Positions 20,868 to 32,107 of a stretch of 64,000 nucleotides of DNA are shown one piece after another. The notes beneath the pieces were generated by a model, which did no database searches, was not told the DNA's origin, and was given only the letters and a program-made list of their open reading frames with translations. Both the position numbers and the translations under genes were made by a program. Each line of letters starts with the position of its first letter. Within the stretch, counting starts at the first letter, position 1. The stretch is from Neostapfia colusana (Eukaryota; Streptophyta; Magnoliopsida; Poales; Poaceae): positions 13,851,501 to 13,915,500 of the forward strand of contig JASWHV010000011.1 of NCBI GenBank assembly GCA_030760725.1, given 5' to 3'.

Positions 20868-21780
20868 GCCCGCTGGCCACGTGGCGCCTTCGGAGCTCAT
20901 CCCTGGAAAAGGGGTGAGGTCCGGCACTGCTGTCTAAGTGGCAGGCTAGGAGCTCGCCTCTGCGGAAGGGGGCAAGGTATGGCCCGCTGGACATGTGTTG
21001 CCTCCGGTGCTTGTTGCTGCGGAGAAGCGAGGCTTAGCCCTGCGGGACACGTGTCGCCTTCGGAGCTAGTCTCTGCGGAGAAACAAGGCTCAACCCTGCG
21101 GGACACGTGTCGCTCTCGGAGCTTACCCCCGCGGAGGCAGTAAGGTCCGGTCCCGACGGACACGTGTGACCCTCGGAGCTCGCCTCCGAGAGGTCTGGTC
21201 CCAATGGACACATGTCACCCTCGGAGCTCACCTCCGAGAGGTCCGATCCTGCTGGACACGTGTCATCCTCGGAACTCACCTGCGAGGAGAAGGGAAGTAC
21301 GACACTACAGGACACATGTCGTCCTCAGAGCTCACCTCCGAGGAGAAGGGAGGTCTGACGCTGTTGGACACGTGTCGACCTTGGAGCTCGTCTCTGAGTA
21401 AAAAGGAAGTCCGACCCTGCTGGACATGTGGCACTCTCGGAGCTCACCTCCGAAGAGAGGGGAGGTCCGGCACTGACACGTGGCACTCTCAGAGCTCACC
21501 TCTGAAGAGGGGAGGTCCGACACTGACATGTGGCATACGTGGAACTCACCTCTGGAGAGAGGGGAGGTCCCAACCCACCAGACACGTGGCGCACGTGGAG
21601 CTCGCCTCTGAGGGAGAGGGAGGTCCTGCCCGCCAGACGCGTGGTGCACGCGGAGCTCACTTTTGAAGAAGAGGGAGATTCCACCCGCCTGACACGCGGC
21701 ACAACTGAAGATCGCCTCTGAGGAATAGGGAAGCTTGGCCTCCGGTGGAAACGTGGAGCCTACGAAGTTTATCCCTGCGG
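20868..21780 (+). repeat. U3 G-box/ABRE tandem array, B2 3' LTR
   Basis: Same array as in the 5' partner, about 17 units, with independent point changes (for example CACATG or CACGCG in place of CACGTG in some units). Confidence 0.85.
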
Positions 21781-21964
21781 AAGGACGAGATCCTTAAGCG
21801 GTTTTTCCCTGTACGCGAGTACCCGATACTTAGGAAACCGACATGAATTCTTCCATGTTGAATACTGCACCCAAATCAATTGAAGATAAGTTGTTAAGAT
21901 CCAAAACAATCCAAATATGACTCTTATTTGAAATCCAATCGGAGTAGGACTCTTCTTTTTCCGG

Positions 21965-21974
21965 TTATAAATAG
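21965..21974 (+). promoter_or_regulatory. TATA box of B2 3' LTR
   Basis: TTATAAATAG, same setting as at 14714. Confidence 0.6.
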
Positions 21975-23368
21975 AACCCGAAACACCCCTTGGTCATAAC
22001 ACCTTCCCAAGCCGACAACTTAGAGGTCCTAGCTCCCAACTCGCCGAGTTAAACCCCTTCGCCAGAGTTCAGCCACCGTTGAGACCGCCGACGAGCTCGA
22101 CACGCTCGGTTTCGCCGGAAGATAGCCGATGATCTGTCTTGCTAGGAGGAAGGCCCTGGCACCAAGGAGAAGTGAGGTAGGTATTCATTACCACCTTACG
22201 ACATCATCGCAGTTTTCTTCACATCTGTTTCTTCGATCCCTTCGAACATAAGCTTTTTCATTTGACAGATCACGTGTTGATCGGTTTGATCTAGATCTTG
22301 AGACAAGATCATCACCACGTCCATATTTGATCCTTACACTCTTGTTCATCGTAATAACCCATGCAAACCGCTTAAACACCTGTAAGAACACGCACAAACT
22401 GACAACACTATAGAATTAACATGCATATGCACAATTGCATCTTGAGTAAAGTTTGTGCATGATGTTTGATTGCTGTGAATCTTGTATGTCGTGGTCGTGA
22501 GTAGAAGGAAAAGCTCAGGGAGCTATCTATGAAGGACTACAGCACCAAGACTTTGAGACACCTGAGCAACAAAAGCCACAGGAACAAGGTAAGTGCCCTA
22601 TGACCATATTGATCCCATGTTTTGAAACTGTTTTGTTTTGCGAAAACTGTGTATGCTTGAGTCAACTTGAAGGGATACCCATTCATAGGAGTTAACTAGT
22701 TTTGTTAATCACCCTTGTCGCCAGGAAAGTTGATGAGTCGGGTATGGTCGTTTTTCCTTTTTGCTTCGCTGAGTCCACAGGATATGGGAAACGAGATAGA
22801 ACATGTATAACTATTGCACTCATATGAATAATGATAATAAGAACTTGATATTGGTAACGAACATGAATCGGGGGAGATCTAGGCAAGCTTGGTTCGTGGA
22901 TATGGTAGAATGAGATGGTGGTTTGCTTGCCATAGATCTAAGGACCGGTTCATGCGAGCACATGCCAGGAAAACAGTACCACCACAAGGCCAAGTATGGG
23001 TGTGGCTTAGCTGACTAATTAGGTAAGTTGCTAGATTGTTATGGACCGTGCAAGGCGCGGGGAATGGGAGTCGAGAGAGGACTGCCCTGGGAACCGCATG
23101 GCACAAGAGGGGGCCCGTAGGTGGGAGAATGGTGATTCGAGCCTTCTGGTGAAACCTTAGTGAGTCCATACATATAGTAGCCCCTTTGTAAAGGCTATTT
23201 TGTGATCACTTGACCATACACCGACGGTTGTGTACTGGTATAATGAAGGTTCTGCAGTCGCCGACGGGTGACGAAATCACAGACTTGTGGGTAAAGTGGT
23301 GCCACCTCTGCAGAGTGTAAAACTATCATGATAGCCATGCTTCCGGTCACAAGCGCCTGGCCAACTTC

Positions 23369-26300
23369 TGTAAAAGCCCAAGAAAAGGGACTTGCAAAAA
23401 CTTTTCTTCAGCTCACAACACCACAGTTTTTATTGTGGATATCTTAGGAAATATTGTGAAGAGCAATTAACTTCCATCAAAAGAGTGATTAGAGGGGAAA
23501 GCCTTCATTTTCACAAAGTGGGATTTGTACACATGAACATGAGAGGTTGAGCTCACCCCTAGATCTTGAAAAGTCTTAGGAGGGTTCAAGCCAAGTTTCA
23601 TGCAAATCCAACACTTTTTGAGGCACTTTTGGAGGTATTTGAAAAAGAGGTCAATTTGAATGTAAATTCAAATTGCAGCAACTTTCATCACTCAAATTCA
23701 AAAGTTAGCTTCATATTCAAACTCAGCACATTTTTCTGAATTATCCCACAAATTTTCATCCCTATTGGAGTTCATCTTGTTGGGAGCTAAATTTGCAATA
23801 ATTCAAAACTGAATTTGAATTTCAGTTTAAACATGAAGCAAATTTAACCCAACAAAGTTTAAATTTGAGAACTCAAATTCAAACCAATACTTGGGGGCTA
23901 AGTCTCCCATTCAATGTTCAGTAGCTGGGATATTTACAAAATAAAGGGGGAGAAAGAATTAGAGGGGAGAAGAGGGCCCACTGGTCAGCCACCCCGGGGA
24001 GCAAACCGACTCGGGCACGTGGTCGAATACCCTACGGCCGAAAGCGCGCGGGGTCGACCCCGTCCCAACGCGGCCACCGCGCCACCTCCTGCTCGGGGGA
24101 TGAGGGCGCCGGCTACAAAGCGTGCGGTTGCACTGCTGGGCTGCGTGAAACCCCCTGTATCCTCTCTGTTCCACCGCCCACAAACCCGGCCACACACTCG
24201 GTGTTTCGCCACCGACTGATCGCCGTCATCCGAGCAAACCAGGCGTCCTCGTGCCCGACGTTCGACACACGAAACGACCTCCATCAGGTGCTGGTTCTGC
24301 TTGTCCTTACCGTTCGGCATTTCATGCACCGTTGGTGGAGAATTTTTTCCGGGAACGCTACGGTGTTCTTAAAGCCGAGCTCCACCAAATCCAAAAATTC
24401 ACGGGTGTTGGCTTATCACCTGGCGTACCGAACTAATCACACGATCTACACCCTGCCACGACCACCCAGGATCAAAAACCAGCAAGAACCATGGGCTAGG
24501 GTTACGGTTCTTCGAAGTTTTCTGAGAACAGCCGATATCCGGCCTAGGTCACCGGTGAGGTCATAGTTGCAGCTGTTTTCACGGGGATTGGTGCCCATGT
24601 CCGCGATCAGCAGGTGTCAGCGGAGCTCCCCGAGCAAACCGCATCGAAAAAAGTGCAGGGGATGCCGAGTTCGACGTCGCCGGTGAGCTCCCGGCCGCTG
24701 TTACCGGCGGGAGCACTGTTCCGGCTGTTGTCACGCTCTGGTGAGGGCACCACCGTGTTCCCCAGGCCGAGATAGGCACGGGCGGCGAGAATCGGCAAGT
24801 TCCGAGGGCCGGAACCCCTCTCCGGCGAGAGCTCCGGTGAGCTCGGCGGCGGGATCGCGCGGGCGTCGGGAGGAAGAAGATGACTGGTGGCCCCGCATGT
24901 CAGTGGCGATATTTTAAATCGTTGGATCCGCTGCGGCCCAGGATCCAGTGTGGTGACGCGGGAAGGGTCCTGTGGCCAGTGTGGCGTGATTCCAGAAGCC
25001 GACACGTGTAGGAGGGACCCGCAGTCAGAGTTTGAATGTTTCCCGAATTAATTTGAATTTCCAGATTTAGTTCAAACTTTAGAACCCCATAACTGTTGCT
25101 AGGAAGCTCCAAATTTAGTGATTCAAATTGGGTTGGATTTATATTGCTTAGATCTGTCCAAATATACAACCAAATTTGTACGAAACCCATTAATGAATTC
25201 TGGAAAATTCTTAAAAGCTTTTCAGGAAAAGAATTTTAGAGGGAGTTTGGTTCATCCAAAAATCCCCAAATTTTGCCAGGATGTTCTTTTGAATGTTAGT
25301 GAACCCCTGTAAAAGTTTCAGACCATTTGCAGTTGATTTAATTAGAGCAATTCAAATTTGAAGTTGCTGTTCATTTGAATACAGAAACAATTTCAGAGAA
25401 TTTCAAAAACTTGGAAATTCAGTTCTGAACAAGTCTTAGCTCCAAAAATACTAGGAAAATTCATGCAGACTCTGTGAGCTATAAGGGAAATTGTAGTTCA
25501 CTCAGTTAGGCATGAACAGGGGTGTTACCTCGGAATTAATTCTTCTTTGTTTATTTGCTAAGAGAATTATTCTGAGCGAACCACTCAATGAAAAGTGCTA
25601 ATGTTTGGTCCAGAGGGTTTTCTTGTGACAAGGAATTCACACAAAAATTCTCAGCTCCATTGGAGCTCTGGATCACCCATGTCCTGTTTAACCACTTGAG
25701 GGATTAATATGGAAAAAGGGGAAAACCACTTAGCACTTAACCATGTGCTTAGGTCTAAGTCCAAACCTCCAACACCCAGTTCATCTTTAAATTCTTAAAC
25801 AGAGTTCCAGTTGTTAGAGACTGGTTATTAGAACTAATAGCAGAAGTATTACCCTAAACTCATGTGCATATTCATTAACATGTAGTATTTTATTAACGTG
25901 TAGTCGCTGAAAGCGAGGAGGCTCCGGAAGTACTCGACTTCCTACTTCCGGAAGAAGAACTAACCCCTGACCAGCAGCAACAAGGCAAGCACCGGTTTGC
26001 ATTAATCGCTTTTATAAAGTTTTATTTTGTTCACATGGCTAGTATGAAGTATAAATGTGCATTAGGTGTAGGGTGGATGGAACCCCACTTGCATGACCAA
26101 AAGTCTCCATAAGAGTGAGGGTAGTGTCTAAGACCTCGCGTAGACAAGCTAGGATTAATGTTTCATAGAACTTCGGTACAAGTCGAGTAGTTAGACTCTA
26201 CTCGCGAGATAGGCTTGGGTCACACGGGTTCGGTGGAGTGATGTGAAATCACTTTAGTAATGAAAATGAGACTTGGCAGGGGTTAGGGCGCAGCAAGAGA

Positions 26301-27366
26301 GAGTCTTGTGTGCGCGACCCTGTCCGTGTCGATTGAGGACCGATCCGTGTGCGGCCCATGCTGATCAAGTTTGAACGTACCGAAGGCATATCGGATATAT
26401 GGGCCCCGATAAACCGATGTAGCCTAAACCTCCGGGCGTCGAGGCATAACGCACCGATTTATAGGTGTAGGATGAGGGCAGCATGGTGGAAATCTGCCAA
26501 CGGGCATAGAGAGATGCTCCGTGTGGGGAACCTCCTGCTCGTTTCGGTGCGACCGGTTCGACGTGTGGGCTGTTGGGTGAAAGGTTGTCCCGTACGACAT
26601 CGAGTGAGCGTGCTGTGCAGCTCCACGGGTGGGCGTACGTGACGTGCTCTTTGGGTTTCCCTGCAGGTGTATATCGAGACGATTCGCCGTCCCTCGCGGT
26701 GAAGAGTACCACTTGGTCACTGAGTCGTGACGTAGATTAATGTATGAAATATGATGATTCAATATTGCTGATATGATATAATATTGTATTGCTACATGTT
26801 TGCCACCAAATATTGCTTACTAAATTTCAGCTTCCTGAACCGTTAACTTGTTGCTAAAAGCTGAACTAAGGATGAACTTGTAGGCGTGTCCATTTGCTGC
26901 AATATTACTATCCTATGTCATTGTACACCTCATGTAGAGTTTCATGTTTAGGTGAGTCGGGTAAGCCTTGCTGAGCCTTCGTGCTCACGGTTGCTGCTTA
27001 AGTGTTTTTCAGGTGAGGAGCCACCCACGGACTCGGAGTACGAGTCCACCAGCGAGGGTTACCCTCCATCGGGGACCACGGCTGAGTGGGAGCCGTACAC
27101 GCCGCGCTGAGCTGAGGAGTGCAGCCAGTGTTGGTTGACCTAGGGCTGGGCAACCGACTTTTGCTAGATAGGCGGGCGTGAGTTGTACAGAGTAGACTTC
27201 CGCTGTGTAAAATAAACACTAGTTTGTAGCTGAAGTTATACCTTTTTGTACAGTTCAGTTTGTTTTTCCCATGTAATATATTGTGTTCTTATGACGTGTG
27301 CTGTCGGGTGTCGCATCGTGCGGCACCACCCTCTGCGATTTCGGATGGGCGAATCCTGGTCCGCCA
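23369..27366 (+). repeat. Element C1 5' LTR (3998 bp)
   Basis: It starts TGTAAAAGCCCAAGAAAAGG and ends GGTCCGCCA, five bases before a tRNA-Met PBS. It aligns along its length with the C2 LTR (56846-60939). C1 is inserted in the B2 3' LTR; ACTTC (23364-23368) would be the left target duplication, but the right end of C1 is lost. It contains the two-exon reading frame (25904-27110) and hairpins at 26184-26204 and 26238-26252 that are kept in C2. I could not place a convincing TATA box. Confidence 0.87.
25904..27110 (+). other. C1 LTR: two-exon acidic reading frame, apparently intact
   Basis: Exon 25904-25984 follows AACGTGTAG and reads an acidic peptide with the core PEVLDFLLPEEEL, ending CAACAAG before GCAAGC (GC-type donor). 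Exon 27013-27110 follows GTTTTTCAG and reads EEPPTDSEYESTSEGYPPSG then a short tail to TGA 27108. Phase-1 joining keeps the frame. Across the nine codons PEVLDFLLP (25924-25950) C2 differs by five third-position changes, all synonymous. No AUG was found upstream. Predicted product: the C-terminal part of a small acidic protein of unknown role. Confidence 0.55.
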
Positions 27367-27371
27367 AAGCC

Positions 27372-27387
27372 TGGTATCAGAGCTGCA
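27372..27387 (+). promoter_or_regulatory. Primer binding site of C1
   Basis: TGGTATCAGAGCTGCA: the first 12 bases match the initiator tRNA-Met 3' end, five bases after the LTR. Confidence 0.8.
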
Positions 27388-29211
27388 TTGGGGATAGCAC
27401 AGTCCTTAAGGACTGTATTATGGGAAAACTTAGGATTACGGTGAGGATTCGGTAGTTGCCCAAGTAAGGACTATATTAGCATAGTTACTTAAAGTGGCAA
27501 AGACTAACTTATGTGTTATAATTCTGAATTTCAATTATGTAACGACGCACCTACGTTCTGGTAAGTATGGTAAGGAACGCCACCGAAAGCGGTTCAATTT
27601 CGGTTAGCTCCCCTGACGAGGAACGTGGTTCAGGGATTGATCTCACAGCTTGGTGTGGGACGTCGATATGAAACTCTTGGACTCTTCATGTTCCTGAGTT
27701 CATAAGAAACACTGATCCCTAGCGTGCATTAGGCAAGTAAGTGGAGACCCCATCGCGTGGTCAGTAACGCGAGAGTGTGTTCGTCTGGAAATAGCCCAGG
27801 GGGACATACGCAGCGCTTGCCATCGGTGTGCCCTGCAGGGCAGTAGGTGGTATCTGTTGGGTTGATAACATTCCCAACCGTGACGACCCGTTCATGACAT
27901 ACTCGGTTTCCCCGTCGTGTGGTGTTGAAACACGATCATGTACCTTGAGACGTGACCTAACTCAAGGACGGCTGTATGACAATGATACGGGCGTTTGTAT
28001 TTAATTTCAAATATGATCCTGCCTGAAATGAACAACCTTTGAGTGCATCACTATTGTGTGGTCTTCTGCAGGTACTAACCACGTATGTATCGGTGTAGTA
28101 AACGTGTGCGAGAGACCGTTTAGTGCCACACTTGAGACGTATATACCGGTATGATCCGGTTAGGATTTTCTTTTGTGGGGAACGTAGTACCGGGATATTG
28201 TAGGCATATGCATGAATATAATGATAACAAGGAATTAAAATCATTAGGTTCAACATTTAGAACCCTGGTTGGGTAGACAAATTGGATAGTGATGAGTGTA
28301 GTTCCAAAAAGACTGAAAAACAGAGTGCTCTGTTTTGGGCAGCAAGTTGCTGATTTTAAACAGGGCATAACTTACAGGTATTTTAGCCCGGGGAGGTGTG
28401 GTATATAGTTCTGGAAAGATATTTAAGTACTCTACAACTTTGTTGTAGATTTTCAGAGCTGAAACATAACTTAAGATGGCTTAAATCCCAGAGAAATGTA
28501 AACTGTCCAGAACCGCGACAGAGTGAAACATTCTCTGGACTGTTCTGTTTTTCAATGATAACTCCCAGTAGAAAAAATAAAAAATTTTCATATGATACAT
28601 CCTTAGAAAGGGTATAATATGTGTTACATCTTTTCAATTCAAAGTTTCTGAAATTTTGGCACAGATTTCAGTGGAAACTCGAATTGAAAACAGCAACTTC
28701 CAAGGGAGGTGCTGTGAAAATTCTTCCAGAAATTCTGTTGACTTTGAATTACCATAACTTTTTAACCATAGCTAATCTGAGGGCAAATGAGTACTCGTTG
28801 GAAAGATACTAAAGTCAAATTTAACTTTGGTGTTCAGCTTGAGTTATGAAAATGCCCAGAACCAGATCAAAACTTGGAATAGGTAGAAACTGGTCATTCT
28901 GATAGAGGAGTGACAGTTGAACTCATTGGAGAGGGTGTTGTACCCTAAGGGTGGTATACGTGATGACAACGCGATAGTAATATCTCGTAGTGACCAAACC
29001 TAGTTATGGTGAGCTTCCAAAGAGGAGGTTCATCAAGTTGGATTAAACTATCTTGTATTTGGTCTGGTAATGGTGTAGCTTGTGCAAAGTTATTACATTA
29101 TCTACATACGAGATGTATCGCATGTTTTATTGTCATTATGTGTTTCGCCTAACTTTATTGGACTGCACGCAATATGTTGTGGGACTGATGTTTATTGTTG
29201 TATGGTTGCAG
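27388..29211 (+). other. C1 leader (1.8 kb, no gene seen)
   Basis: A long untranslated leader between PBS and gag. It aligns with the C2 leader (60961-62358). It holds a donor-like CTGCAG then GTACTAACC (near 28066), and ends with TTGTATGGTTGCAG directly before the gag ATG, an acceptor-like junction. An ATGAGTAC at 28787 matches one inside gag (29479) and marks the deletion endpoints in C2. Confidence 0.6.
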
Positions 29212-30160
29212 ATGGTTCGCACTAGGACCACGCACGAGGTTGGTGGCTCTAGCCAAGGGGGAGGCGATGACTCCCAGCCACCGGCCTACGACAGCACCCC
29301 GCAGCAGCAGCCACCACCGCCGCCTCCACTTACCCTAGCGGATGTGATAGCGGCACTGGTGGGTGGTCATGAGGAGCAGACCGACCTGCTCCGCACGATC
29401 GTGCAGAATACGTCCCAGGCGGGGGGACGTCAAGATAGAGGGCCTCGTGAGCCCCGGGAAGTATCGTACTCGGATTTCATGAGTACGCACCCTCCAGTGT
29501 TCACGAAGCCGAAGAACCACTGAAGGCTGACAACTGGCTGCGGACCATCGAGTCCAAGTTCGGGCTGCTACAATGTACGGAGCGGCAGAAGACTCTGTTC
29601 GCAGCGCAGCAACTCCACGGTGCGGCTGGTGCATGGTGAGCAAATTATGTCGCCTCACGTCCGGCTGGCCATGCCGTGGAGTGGGGAGAGATCCGGGAGG
29701 CGTTCCGTGCCTATCACATTCCTCCCGGGATCATGAAGAGGAAGTTCCAAGAATTCTTGGAGCTGAAGCAGGGCGGGAGGAGTGCCCATGACTACTCCCA
29801 TGCCTTCAATCATCTGGCACAATACGCGTCAGACTATATCTCCACGGAGGAGAAAAAGCGGGAGCACTTCTATCGGGGGTTACACCCCGAGATGAAGACC
29901 CATCTCGTGCAGTGGAGTCGCGGCACATTCAACGACCTAGTCAATGCCGCAATCATGCAAGAAGACGCTCAGCGGGAGTTGGCAGCTGAGCAGAGGAAGC
30001 GCAGCGCTCCACCTAGCAGCGGTGGTGGCGCGCCTCAGAAGTACCGTATGGTGTATCCGGCACCATCCGGGCAGCAGTGGCATCCACCGGCCCGACCTCA
30101 ACGGTTCTGGGGACGTCCTTTTCAGTCACCTCCGTTCCGTCCACCGATGCCACCACGAAG

Positions 30161-30198
<38 letters not shown>

Positions 30199-30647
30199 CG
30201 GTACCCCGGGCGTTTCTACCGCCACAACGCGCCCCGGGATTCCGTCCACCGATCAGCAGGGGACCACCCCGTTTCACCTGCTTCACGTGTGGCCAGGCGG
30301 GCCACTTCGCGAAGGACTGTCCCCAGGGGCAGCAGAGCAGCGGGCAAGCCCAGTTTCAGGGCGGTGCTCGAGGCCGACCTCCGATGAAGAAGGTTGGTCA
30401 GCGGACTGGGGGCGTCCGCAACCTCGACAACGAGGACGCCCCAGAAGGAGACAAGGTGCTGGCGGGTACGTTCACTCTCAACAATCAAGCCATCATAATA
30501 CTTTTTGATTCTGGTGCAACCCACAACTTCATAAGTGCATCATATGTGGTTAAGCATCAGCTGGAAGCCTTTCCAACCAAGTGTTCTTATATGATCTGCT
30601 CACCGGGAGGAAAGATTTCAGCAACGGTGATGGTTCCGAAAGCACCA
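29212..30647 (+). pseudogene. gag: Element C1 gag and protease start, broken and truncated
   Basis: The start MVRTRTTHEVGGSS follows a CAG acceptor-like site. The first frame runs to 29523; a missing base near 29505 (TTCACGAAG, C2 has TTCACCGAAG) shifts the frame, and TGA at 29637 replaces a Trp codon. The second frame (from 29676) holds the capsid-like region, a CAG/Gln run of 12, a proline-rich linker, a CCHC knuckle CFTCGQAGHFAKDC and the protease motif LFDSGATHNFIS. At 30647 the match to C2 ends (AGCACCA) and B-type leader DNA begins, so the rest of pol and the 3' LTR are deleted. Confidence 0.9.
30162..30197 (+). repeat. CAG trinucleotide repeat in C1 gag
   Basis: Twelve CAG codons (poly-Gln) in the linker before the zinc knuckle. 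C2 has six codons at the same place (63042-63059, one of them CAA), so the run has changed length between copies. Confidence 0.85.
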
Positions 30648-30832
30648 CTGTTATTTTCGAAAATTGCTTGCTGCTGCACCTTACTTGTCAATTCAGCCAC
30701 CGCAAAGTGCTATTTTCAGCCCCACTTTTTCTCTTCTTTTGGACAGCAACACTTTTGCTTTCTTGCTTCATAGCTTCTGAAGTTTTGGAGTCGTTTCCTT
30801 CTTCTCTAAAGTTTCTCATGTCTTATTTATAG
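30648..30832 (+). other. Element B3 leader fragment
   Basis: It resumes B-family internal sequence (compare 17129-17300 in B2). It lacks the PBS side, lost in the C1-B3 fusion. It ends CTTATTTATAG directly before the orf0 ATG, another acceptor-like junction. Confidence 0.75.
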
Positions 30833-31807
30833 ATGACGGTGACTAGGAGCACAGCACACATAAGGACTCGTCTACCACCACTTGGGAGTGCTCTCAACCC
30901 CATTGAGGTGTCCGATGGACCATATTGGGAGGAGGTGAAGATGGAACCTCATGATGAATATGAGATCAGTAGCTCCATGCATGAAGAAGAGGGTCCAGAA
31001 GAGGTGGAACCGATCGAAGACAACATAGAGGATGATCCACAAGAACAGCATTGGTATGCACCTCAGGAGGAGTTTCACGCGGGCTTACAACCCGTGGAGC
31101 CTCATGAAGCTATGTCGGGAAGAGATGAATCCGAAGAGGAGCCACCTCTTGCTGAGGCCGAGAATGAAGGTGGTGAAAGGGCCAACCGTTCAGTTCAAGA
31201 ATTCTGGTCCGACGGAATGGAAGGAGGACACATATCCAAGGAGCTTAAAGAGTTTCTGGATTGCTGCAGCTTATACCAGGAGTATCTACTTAAGAAAGTC
31301 ATTCGTCTCGGACATGAAGAGTGGAAGGCTGGGGTAACCATCCTATCTAACGGTAGGGTTGTCACTCGACACTTCGCACCCACATGGAGAGCTACAAGGG
31401 CAGAAGCTATTGATGATGCCGCATGGGGTGCACTAACCGGACTGTGCTACGCTTTCTGTGAGCAGCTTGAGAATACTACTCTTGGGCTGCACCCGTGTTG
31501 GAAGAGTGGTATAAGGGAGATCATTGGACCACATGGAGGGGCTCTTTCCAACCCACAAGCTGCTGATAAGTCTCAGAGGTTGCTCGTGGAGTTAGGAAAC
31601 CGCTATGCAAGCGCACAAGAAGAGATCCGCTACCTCCGCAAGAAGATGTATTTGTTGGAGAAACAAGAGGAGACTCGTGCCAACACGGGAGCAAATGGAG
31701 CATCAGCATCATCTATCCCTACATGGACTGCAGAATCACCATGGCGTGCGCCCATGTATGGACCACCCCCGTCACACGTCGAGAACAGCACCAGTTCACA
31801 TGATTAA
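30833..31807 (+). CDS. Element B3 extra ORF upstream of gag (orf0-like), intact
   Basis: An uninterrupted 324-codon frame between leader and gag. The N-terminal 120 residues are very acidic (runs such as EEEGPEEVEPIEDN). The middle (about 125-240) looks folded, with WKAGVTILSNGRVVTRHFAP and a Trp/Ala-rich helix. Residues 250-290 are heptad-like (RLLVELGNRYASAQEEIRYL) and may form a coiled coil. I recognise no enzyme motif. An additional ORF in this position is known from rice RIRE3/RIRE8 (orf0), function unknown. It is intact although the gag and pol of the same element are full of stops and frameshifts. B2 and B4 have lost most or all of it. Start: first ATG, directly after an AG acceptor-like site. 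Confidence 0.75.
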   Translation: MTVTRSTAHIRTRLPPLGSALNPIEVSDGPYWEEVKMEPHDEYEISSSMHEEEGPEEVEPIEDNIEDDPQEQHWYAPQEEFHAGLQPVEPHEAMSGRDESEEEPPLAEAENEGGERANRSVQEFWSDGMEGGHISKELKEFLDCCSLYQEYLLKKVIRLGHEEWKAGVTILSNGRVVTRHFAPTWRATRAEAIDDAAWGALTGLCYAFCEQLENTTLGLHPCWKSGIREIIGPHGGALSNPQAADKSQRLLVELGNRYASAQEEIRYLRKKMYLLEKQEETRANTGANGASASSIPTWTAESPWRAPMYGPPPSHVENSTSSHD

Positions 31808-32107
31808 GCTTAGGTTTCCATTGAATAAATCTGTAATAGGAACGTTTAGATCGTAGTAACTTGAATAAGAGTGGTGTGCTGAATGTTTGTGATGATTGCT
31901 TGGTTTGTGTGCTGATGTGAGTTGTGGGACGCTTCGGCGAATGTCCATATCCACACATAGTGGAGAGATGTGAGATGCTTCGGCACGTGTTCACATCCTC
32001 ATATAGCCAGAAATTATTAAAAGAAGATACTTAGTTCATATACCTTGATGCATATAGTTGGGGGGATCAATCTAAATTTCTATTTCGTACTCCACTTTCT
32101 CTCACAG
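31808..32107 (+). other. Spacer between orf0 and gag of B3
   Basis: 300 bp, conserved in B2 and B4 (GAGAGATGTGAGATGCTTCGGC). It ends in CCACTTTCTCTCACAG before the gag ATG, a good acceptor with a polypyrimidine tract, which suggests gag is translated from a spliced RNA that skips orf0. Confidence 0.6.

Larger units (their letters stand above)
20719..23368 (+). repeat. Element B2 3' LTR, interrupted by C1
   Basis: It starts TGTAACACCCTCAATTTCT after a TTTAAGGGGG tract and aligns to the LTR at 13467 up to CTGGCCAACTTC, where element C1 begins. The remaining 0.85 kb is not found elsewhere in the window; it was probably lost with the C1 3' half. It contains the G-box array (20868-21780), TATA (21965), an exon ending in a GT donor (GAACAAG then GTAAGTG, near 22588) instead of the usual GC, and the palindrome at 23323. 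Confidence 0.87.

Noticed and set aside
21166..21666. 166-codon frame over the G-box array of B2 3' LTR, and similar ones on both strands (13645-14452, 36731-37468, 45037-45832)
   Set aside because: They are translations of a 50-58 bp tandem repeat, present on both strands and in several frames, with no family resemblance.
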